DNA from: DATHSY01 sp046729855
GTDB taxonomy: Bacteria > Actinomycetota > UBA4738 > HRBIN12
Direction of reading: 5' to 3'
DNA: 64,000 nucleotides
Assembly: GCA_046729855.1 (NCBI GenBank)
Contig: JBKPHM010000057.1
Coordinates: 1 to 64,000, forward strand
A model generated the notes under the pieces. The model searched no databases and had not been told where the DNA came from. It saw only the letters and a list, made by a program, of their open reading frames with translations. Shown piece by piece: positions 58,877 through 64,000 of this stretch. How positions within the stretch are numbered: the stretch's first letter is position 1; every line of letters starts with the position of its first letter. Position numbers and translations under genes: made by a program.

Positions 58877-60064
58877 GTGCTCGCGGCCGCCGACCTCCGC
58901 CCCGGCGACCTCATCGCCGTCCGCCTCTCGCCCGGCCCCCGGTGGCCCGCGCTGATCGCGACCGTGTGGGACGCCGGCGCCGCGGTCCTCCCGCTGGACG
59001 TACGGATGCCGCCGGGTGAATCGGAGGCCGTGCTCCGCCGCGCAGAGCCAACCGTGATCCTGGAGGAGACCGGTTGGTGGCGGCCCGACGACGGTCTGCC
59101 GGCGGAGGGTGAGGTCGTCGCCGTGATCCACACGTCGGGAACCGGAGGTGCCCCGAAGCTCGTCGCGTTCGACCGTCGTGCGATCGACGCGGCGGTCGCT
59201 TCCTCGTCGCTCGCGCTCGAGTCGGGTCCGGAGGACGCCTGGCTGTGCTGCCTCCCCCTCGCGCACGTGGGCGGCTTGCTCGTCCTGCTGCGGGCGGTGC
59301 TGCTCGGAGCGCCGGTCGCGGTGCACCCGCGCTTCGACGTCGACGCGATCGCCGCGGAGGCGGACGTCGCCTTCATCTCCGTCGTGCCCAGCATGCTCCG
59401 ACGGCTGCTCGATGCCGGCGTCGACCTCGCACGGTTCCGCAGGATCCTGGTCGGCGGCGCCGCGCTGTCGCGGCAGCTCCGTGGGCGCGCCGAGGCCGCC
59501 GGGGGCAACGTGGTCGAGACCTACGGCCTGACAGAGAGCTGCGGGGGCGTCGTGTACGACGGTCGGCCGCTGCCCGGCACGTCGGTCCGGATCGACTCGG
59601 AGACGCGCGGCATCGAGCTGCGCGGCCCGACCCTGATGCGCGGCTATCGAGCGGACGCCGCCTCGACGTCGGTTGCGTTCACACGCGACGGCTGGCTCCG
59701 TTCGGGGGACGCCGGCCGGTTCGACGGCGAAGGTCGGCTGCACGTGCTGGGGCGGCTCGACGACGTGATCAATACAGGCGGCGAGAAGGTCTGGCCGCAG
59801 GAGGTCGAGTCCGCGGTGTCGACGCATCCCACCGTCGCCGACGTCGCCGTAGCCGGCAGGCCCGACGCCGAGTGGGGCGAGCGCGTGGTCGCGTACGTCG
59901 TTCCGACCGACCGTGCGGCGCCGCCGTCGCTGGCCGATCTGCGGGACCACGCGGCGAGCACGATCGCGCGCTTCAAGGCGCCGCACGAGCTGGTCATCGT
60001 GGACGAGCTGCCGCGGACGGCCTCGGGGAAGGTCCGACGCGGCGCGCTGGCTGAGTCGCCGTGA
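58877..60064 (+). CDS. menE: O-succinylbenzoate-CoA ligase
   Basis: A 395-residue member of the ANL adenylating family, short as MenE enzymes often are in Actinomycetota. The P-loop is VIHTSGTGGAPKLVAF, followed by VVETYGLTESCGGVVYDGRPLPG, the hinge GWLRSGDAGRFDGEGRLHVLGRLDDVINTGGEKVWPQEVE and the catalytic lysine near the end (LPRTASGKVRR). It activates o-succinylbenzoate for MenB. GTG 58877 is seven bases after TAGGCT, so the earlier in-frame codon at 58844 is unlikely. menC, which makes its substrate, is not in the window. Confidence 0.92.
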   Translation: MLAAADLRPGDLIAVRLSPGPRWPALIATVWDAGAAVLPLDVRMPPGESEAVLRRAEPTVILEETGWWRPDDGLPAEGEVVAVIHTSGTGGAPKLVAFDRRAIDAAVASSSLALESGPEDAWLCCLPLAHVGGLLVLLRAVLLGAPVAVHPRFDVDAIAAEADVAFISVVPSMLRRLLDAGVDLARFRRILVGGAALSRQLRGRAEAAGGNVVETYGLTESCGGVVYDGRPLPGTSVRIDSETRGIELRGPTLMRGYRADAASTSVAFTRDGWLRSGDAGRFDGEGRLHVLGRLDDVINTGGEKVWPQEVESAVSTHPTVADVAVAGRPDAEWGERVVAYVVPTDRAAPPSLADLRDHAASTIARFKAPHELVIVDELPRTASGKVRRGALAESP

Positions 60065-60122
60065 CACCGGCCCCGCGTTGGGCGCAGTTGCGTCCGGCCG
60101 GAATAGGGAGCGGTTACGACGT

Positions 60123-61070
60123 ATGGGAGAATCGAGAGACAGCGTGGTCGACGAACGCAACGTGGTTGTGCTCGGGTCCGGGCCGGCGGGGTATACCGCG
60201 GCCCTGTACGCGGCCCGGGCCGATCTCGCTCCGCTGGTCCTGAAAGGCCTCGACGCCGGGGGCCAGCTGATGCTGACCACCGACGTCGAGAACTACCCGG
60301 GTTTCGCGGACGCGATCCTCGGCCCGGAACTGATGGACGCCATGGAGAAGCAGGCGGCCCGGTTCGGCGCGGAGATGCTCGCGCAGACCGCGACGCGCGT
60401 GGACCTGTCGAGCCGCCCGTTCGGGGTGTGGGCGGGCGACCAGGAGTGGCGGGCGAAGACGCTCGTCGTCGCGACCGGCGCGAGCGCCAAGTGGCTCGGC
60501 GTGACAGGCGAGGAGAAGCTGCGCGGCCGCGGCGTCAGCGCATGCGCGACCTGTGACGGGTTCTTCTTCCGTGACCGGCGACTGATCGTCGTCGGAGGCG
60601 GCGACACGGCGATGGAGGAAGCGGGCTTCCTGACGAAGTTCGCGAGCGACGTCACGATCGTCCACCGTCGCGACGAGTTCCGCGCGTCGAAGATCATGCA
60701 GGACCGCGTGATCGACAACCCCAAGATCTCGGTGGTGTGGGATTCGGTGGTCGAGGAGATCCTCGGTGACGCCGCCGTGACGGGCGTGCGGCTGCGACAC
60801 GTGAGGACCCGCGAGACGTCCGAGCTCGAGACCGACGGTGTCTTCGTCGCGATCGGGCATACTCCCAACACGGCGCTCGTCGAGGGACAACTGGAGTTGT
60901 CGGACGGGTACATCGTGGTGCAGGAGCCAACGACCAGGACAAGCGTCCCGGGCGTGTTCGCCGCGGGCGACGTCACCGACGTGATCTACCGTCAGGCCGT
61001 GACGGCAGCAGGCCAGGGATGCAAGGCCGCGATGGACGCCGAGCGGCTCCTGGAGACCGAAGGCCACTGA
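60123..61070 (+). CDS. trxB: Thioredoxin reductase
   Basis: A 315-residue flavoenzyme. The FAD loop is VVVLGSGPAGYTAALYAARADLAPLVLKG, the redox pair C141/C144 lies in VSACATCDGFFF, the NADPH site is LIVVGGGDTAMEEAGFLTKFASDVTIVHRRDEFRASK, and the end is GVFAAGDVTDVIYRQAVTAAGQGCKAAMDAERLL. It reduces the thioredoxin encoded next. In mycobacteria trxB follows the sigM anti-sigma gene directly; here the 10-kb menaquinone block intervenes. ATG 60123 is taken; GTG 60144 is an alternative. Confidence 0.95.
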   Translation: MGESRDSVVDERNVVVLGSGPAGYTAALYAARADLAPLVLKGLDAGGQLMLTTDVENYPGFADAILGPELMDAMEKQAARFGAEMLAQTATRVDLSSRPFGVWAGDQEWRAKTLVVATGASAKWLGVTGEEKLRGRGVSACATCDGFFFRDRRLIVVGGGDTAMEEAGFLTKFASDVTIVHRRDEFRASKIMQDRVIDNPKISVVWDSVVEEILGDAAVTGVRLRHVRTRETSELETDGVFVAIGHTPNTALVEGQLELSDGYIVVQEPTTRTSVPGVFAAGDVTDVIYRQAVTAAGQGCKAAMDAERLLETEGH

Positions 61071-61113
61071 GACGACGAGCCGCGGGCTGCGGGCCGCCGG
61101 AGAAGGAGGAACG

Positions 61114-61440
61114 ATGGCGCTGATCGGGGACGTCAACGACCAGGACTTCGAGGACCGGGTGCTCCGGTCCGACACGCCTGTGCTCGTCGACTTCTGGGCG
61201 GAGTGGTGCGTGCCGTGCCACATGGTCTCGCCGGTCGTCGAGGAGATCGGACGCGAGAAAGGCGAGAAGCTCCAGGTCGCCAAGCTCAACATCGACGAGA
61301 ACCCCGAGGTGACGCGGAAGTACGGGGTCATGAGCATCCCGACGCTGATGCTGTTCAGGCACGGCGAGGAGGCGACCCGCGTCGTCGGCGCCAGGGGCAA
61401 GGACGCCCTGCTCAAGGAGATCGACGCGCACGTGGCGTGA
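61114..61440 (+). CDS. trxA: Thioredoxin
   Basis: A 108-residue protein with the active site W-C32-V-P-C35 in VLVDFWAEWCVPCHMVSPVVEEI. The common thioredoxin glycine at the second CxxC position is valine here. The cis-proline is in YGVMSIPTLMLFRHGEE. GAAGGAGG precedes ATG. It is the substrate of the upstream reductase and supplies electrons to ribonucleotide reductase and repair enzymes. Confidence 0.95.
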   Translation: MALIGDVNDQDFEDRVLRSDTPVLVDFWAEWCVPCHMVSPVVEEIGREKGEKLQVAKLNIDENPEVTRKYGVMSIPTLMLFRHGEEATRVVGARGKDALLKEIDAHVA

Positions 61441-61497
61441 CGGCGTCCCGAACGGCGGGGTTGCCGTTCGGACCCGGCGCTGGCAACCTCGGCGGCC

Positions 61498-62592
61498 GTG
61501 AGGGTGATCCACCGCGGTGATCGGGGCGCCGCCGTGCGCGACATTCAGCATCGGCTGCTGGCGCTCGGCATTCGGATCGACGGCGACGAGCTCGAGGGTG
61601 AGTTCGGTCCATCGACCGAGGCCGCGGTCCGTGCGTTCCAGCAGCGACGAGGGCTGCCCTCCGATGGCCTGCTCGGCCCGGACACCTGGGGGCAGCTGAT
61701 CGAGGCCGGCTACGGGATCGGCGACCGCACGCTGTACCTGCGTTCGCCGTTCTTCCGCGGCGACGACGTGCGAGAGCTCCAGCGGCTGCTCAACCAGCTC
61801 GGGTTCGACGCCGGCCGGGAGGACGGGATCCTCGGCGAGCGGACGGGGCAAGCGATCGTCGAGTTCCAGCGCAACGTCGGCATCAGGCCCGATGGAATCG
61901 TGGGCCCGGAGGTCGTCCGGGCACTCGGACGGATCCGGCCCGCGGCGCCGGGCCCCAGCCGCGCGGTCGTGCGCGAGGCCGAGGACGTGGCCACGATGAC
62001 CGCGTCGCTTCAAGGATCGCGGATCGCGATCGACCCGGGGCACGGACCCGACGATCCGGGCCTCGTCGGACCGAGCGGCGTGAGCGAGGCCGAGGTCGTG
62101 TTGCTTCTGGCGGCCGATCTCGCCGACGAGCTCGCGATCATGGGGGCGATCCCGAGCGTGCTCCGCAGCGCCGAGGAGACCCCGAGCCCGAGCGAGCGCG
62201 CGCGGGGGGCGAACGAGCTGGATGCGGCGGTGTGCATCTCGGTCCACGTGAACGGCGGTGAGCCCACCGCCGAGGGCTGCACCTGCTTCTACTACGGAAC
62301 CGAGGAGACGTTCTCCCCAGCGGGCCAGCGGCTCGCCGAGCTCGTTCAGGACTCGGTCACGCAGGCGATGGGGCTGAGGGACGGACGGACGCACCGCCTC
62401 GCGGTCGCGGTGCTGCGCGAGACCCGGATGCCGGCCGTCCAGCTCGAACCGTGCTTCATCACCAACCCGGCGGAGGAGGCCATCGTCACCGACCCGGCTC
62501 GGCGGCGCGAGCTGGCGGCGGCGGTCGCGGCCGGGATCGAGGCGTTCTTCGAGATGGGCGGGCGGCGGACATCCTGGGCCGGGCCTGACTGA
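61498..62592 (+). CDS. cwlM: N-acetylmuramoyl-L-alanine amidase with two peptidoglycan-binding repeats (CwlM type)
   Basis: A 364-residue protein. Two PG-binding repeats occupy about 6-65 (GDRGAAVRDIQHRLLALGI...GLPSDGLLGPDTWGQLI) and 85-145 (GDDVRELQRLLNQLGF...GIRPDGIVGPEVVRAL). An Amidase_3 domain follows (about 176-350) with the ligands in AIDPGHGPDDPG, GVSEAEVV and CISVHVNGG, and the catalytic glutamate in QLEPCFITNP. All ligands appear present, whereas mycobacterial CwlM works mainly as a regulator of MurA, so either role is possible. No signal peptide is seen, consistent with the cytoplasmic CwlM. Confidence 0.88.
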   Translation: MRVIHRGDRGAAVRDIQHRLLALGIRIDGDELEGEFGPSTEAAVRAFQQRRGLPSDGLLGPDTWGQLIEAGYGIGDRTLYLRSPFFRGDDVRELQRLLNQLGFDAGREDGILGERTGQAIVEFQRNVGIRPDGIVGPEVVRALGRIRPAAPGPSRAVVREAEDVATMTASLQGSRIAIDPGHGPDDPGLVGPSGVSEAEVVLLLAADLADELAIMGAIPSVLRSAEETPSPSERARGANELDAAVCISVHVNGGEPTAEGCTCFYYGTEETFSPAGQRLAELVQDSVTQAMGLRDGRTHRLAVAVLRETRMPAVQLEPCFITNPAEEAIVTDPARRRELAAAVAAGIEAFFEMGGRRTSWAGPD

Positions 62593-62598
62593 GGCCGG

Positions 62599-62712
62599 CT
62601 ACGCGGGCTCGATCCGGTCGCGTGCGAGTGCGGCCATGATCAGCCCGAGCACCATGCCGAGCAGCGTCGCCTTGACGGCGCGCTCGACCTCGGCGGACGA
62701 CGGCGCCTCCAT
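62599..62712 (-). CDS. Very small (37-residue) single-helix membrane protein
   Basis: The minus strand between cwlM and the oxidoreductase reads MEAPSSAEVERAVKATLLGM followed by VLGLIMAALARDRIEPA and TAG. Residues about 15-30 form a membrane helix behind an acidic N-terminus. ATG 62712 lies exactly six bases after TAGCAT (62724-62719), the same leaderless promoter pattern as many larger genes here, and third positions are almost all G or C. Too short for standard gene calling. The function is unknown. Confidence 0.6.
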   Translation of the reverse strand: MEAPSSAEVERAVKATLLGMVLGLIMAALARDRIEPA

Positions 62713-62747
62713 GTCACGATGCTATCGGCCGGCCGAACGGAGGACGC

Positions 62748-63695
62748 ATGCGCTTCTGCCTGATGCTCGAGGGACAGGAGGGCCCGACCTGGGACCAGTG
62801 GCTCCGCGTTGCGGAGACCGCAGAGCGCGCGGGGTTCGAGGCGCTCTTCAGCTCGGACCACTACAGCGAGTTCGAGCCGGGTGGCGGTTCGCACGACGCC
62901 TGGACGATCCTGGCCGGGATCGCCGCGCGAACGGAGCGGCTGCGCGTCGGGACGCTCGTGTCACCGGTGACGTTCCGCCACCCGTCCGTGCTCGCCAAGG
63001 TCGCAACCACCGTCGACCGGATCTCCGGCGGCCGCGTCGAGCTCGGCATCGGCGCGGGCTGGTTCCGCGAGGAGCACGTCGCGCACGGCTTCGCGTTTCC
63101 TCCAGACCGTACGCGGATGGAGATGTTCGAGGAGCAGCTCGAGATCGTGCACGGCCTGTTCACGCAGGACACGTTCTCGTTCCACGGCGCGCACTACACG
63201 CTCGAGCGATGCCGGTTCGCGCACAAGCCGGTGCAGCGCCCGCACCCGCCGATCATCGTCGGAGGGAAGGGCGGACCGCGCCTCGCCCGGGCGATCGCGA
63301 GGTTCGCCGATGAGTTCAACACCGTGGGCGGCACGCCCGAGGATGTCGAGCGGCGCTACGCGAACGTCCGTCACGCGCTCGAGCGGGCCGACCGCGACCC
63401 GTCGGAGGTCACGATGTCGTTCATGACCTGGTTCTTCGTGGGCGAGGACGAGGACGCGGTCCGCGAACGGGTCGCGCGCGCACATCCGCGCGAAGCCGCC
63501 GACGGGACGCTCGATGCAATGATCGCGGAGCTCGCCAAGGACAACTTCGTCGGGACGCCGGAGCAGGTGGCGGAGCGGCTGTCTGGATATGCGGCGGCGG
63601 GCGTCGAGCGCGTGATGCTCAACCACTCGGTGTTCGACGACACCGAGTCGATCGAGCTCCTTGCGACCGGGGTGTTCCCTCTCGTGAAGGCATAG
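62748..63695 (+). CDS. LLM-class (probably F420-dependent) oxidoreductase
   Basis: A 315-residue bacterial-luciferase-fold enzyme with a GGAGG site before ATG. Blocks are MRFCLMLEGQEGPTWDQWLRVAETAERAGFEALFSSDHY, LRVGTLVSPVTFRHPSVLAKVATTVDRISGGRVELGIGAGWFREEHVAHGFAFP and PIIVGGKGGPRLARAIARFADEFN. Actinobacterial members of this subgroup mostly use F420, with some using FMN; the substrate is unknown. It stands between cwlM and the aminotransferase. Confidence 0.87.
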   Translation: MRFCLMLEGQEGPTWDQWLRVAETAERAGFEALFSSDHYSEFEPGGGSHDAWTILAGIAARTERLRVGTLVSPVTFRHPSVLAKVATTVDRISGGRVELGIGAGWFREEHVAHGFAFPPDRTRMEMFEEQLEIVHGLFTQDTFSFHGAHYTLERCRFAHKPVQRPHPPIIVGGKGGPRLARAIARFADEFNTVGGTPEDVERRYANVRHALERADRDPSEVTMSFMTWFFVGEDEDAVRERVARAHPREAADGTLDAMIAELAKDNFVGTPEQVAERLSGYAAAGVERVMLNHSVFDDTESIELLATGVFPLVKA

Positions 63696-63766
63696 CCCGA
63701 GGCGCGCGTCACTCCCCCGTTCGGCTGGTTCCGTCCCAGGCCGCCCACAGGTACCATCACGGGTCC

Positions 63767-64000
63767 CATGGCCGAGTTCAACGTCGACCCGTACGCGTCA
63801 CTGTACGCGCGGCGGGCATCGGGGATGACTTCGTCCGAGGTGCGCGCGCTGTTCGCGGTTGCGTCGCGTCCGGACGTCGTCTCGTTCGCCGGCGGGATGC
63901 CGTACGTCCAGGCGCTGCCCACCGAGCACCTGCTCGAGGTGGTCGAGTCCGTGGTCGCCGAGCGCGCCGATGTCGCGTTCCAGTACGGCGGGGGCCAGGG
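63767..64000 (+). CDS. PLP-dependent class I/II aminotransferase, N-terminal part only
   Basis: Seventy-eight codons are visible before the window ends: MAEFNVDPYASLYARRASGMTSSEVRALFAVASRPDVVSFAGGMPYVQALPTEHLLEVV...FQYGGGQG. This opening (a short helix, then VVSFAGGxP and Q/LQYGxxxG) is that of 2-aminoadipate/valine-pyruvate-type aminotransferases. The lysine that binds PLP lies beyond the edge. In many Actinomycetota a gene of this type lies between cwlM and parB-parA near the origin. Confidence 0.85.

Overview
This is about 63.9 kb of a very GC-rich chromosome, preceded by 113 bases that are not biological: a poly-C run followed by an Illumina Nextera i7 adapter. The gene content points to an uncultured member of the Actinomycetota. 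The evidence is a menaquinone pathway, an actinobacterial inositol-1-phosphate synthase behind a PadR regulator, nickel superoxide dismutase, an F420-type luciferase-like oxidoreductase, and the block cca/pcnA - NUDIX - DUF6049 - murJ - (pseudokinase) - sigM - anti-sigma ... trxB - trxA - cwlM, which in Mycobacterium and Streptomyces lies next to the replication origin. Many genes appear to be leaderless, with a TANNNT -10 box six or seven bases before the start codon. No tRNA, rRNA, CRISPR array, intact prophage or intact insertion sequence was seen.

Layout. 0.1-9.4 kb: a cut-off membrane gene, a cupin, an HTH_42 (AlkZ-like) protein, a haem/molybdopterin membrane oxidoreductase, an orphan glycine-betaine-type binding lipoprotein, an unusual PAP2-like/kinase fusion with a lipoprotein and a canonical PAP2 phosphatase, and a bactofilin-like membrane protein. 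9.4-24.5 kb: a secreted sugar dehydrogenase, two tandem MFS exporters, FmdB, a decayed cytochrome P450, a PAC2 protein with a flavin enzyme, an APH-fold kinase, the PadR-ino1 unit with a clear operator, two more MFS exporters (one under a MarR regulator), a lipoprotein and an M15 peptidase. 24.7-27.6 kb: two tandem fusions of an alpha/beta-hydrolase with a class III nucleotidyl cyclase. Both have lost the hydrolase nucleophile.

27.6-30.4 kb is a gene graveyard. It holds a CpaF/TadA fragment, an hsdM start joined to the end of a second M15-peptidase-like gene, a reading frame with two amber codons, and a frameshifted APH-family kinase, among two small genes that look intact.

30.4-38.6 kb: a TusA-DsrE sulfur pair, divergent sodX/sodN for nickel superoxide dismutase, a YchF-like GTPase, a regulator-modABC molybdate operon, signal peptidase I, a phosphoesterase and a ParB-like protein. 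38.5-50.0 kb is the origin-side conserved block. 50.0-60.1 kb is a menaquinone island (menG-menF; menB-menA-menD; divergent menE) inserted where Mycobacterium goes directly from the anti-sigma gene to trxB. It also holds a soxR gene divergent from a split transketolase, with a textbook SoxR operator and 19-bp-spaced promoter between them. 60.1-64.0 kb: trxB, trxA, a cwlM-type amidase, a tiny unlisted membrane protein, an LLM oxidoreductase and the start of a PLP aminotransferase.
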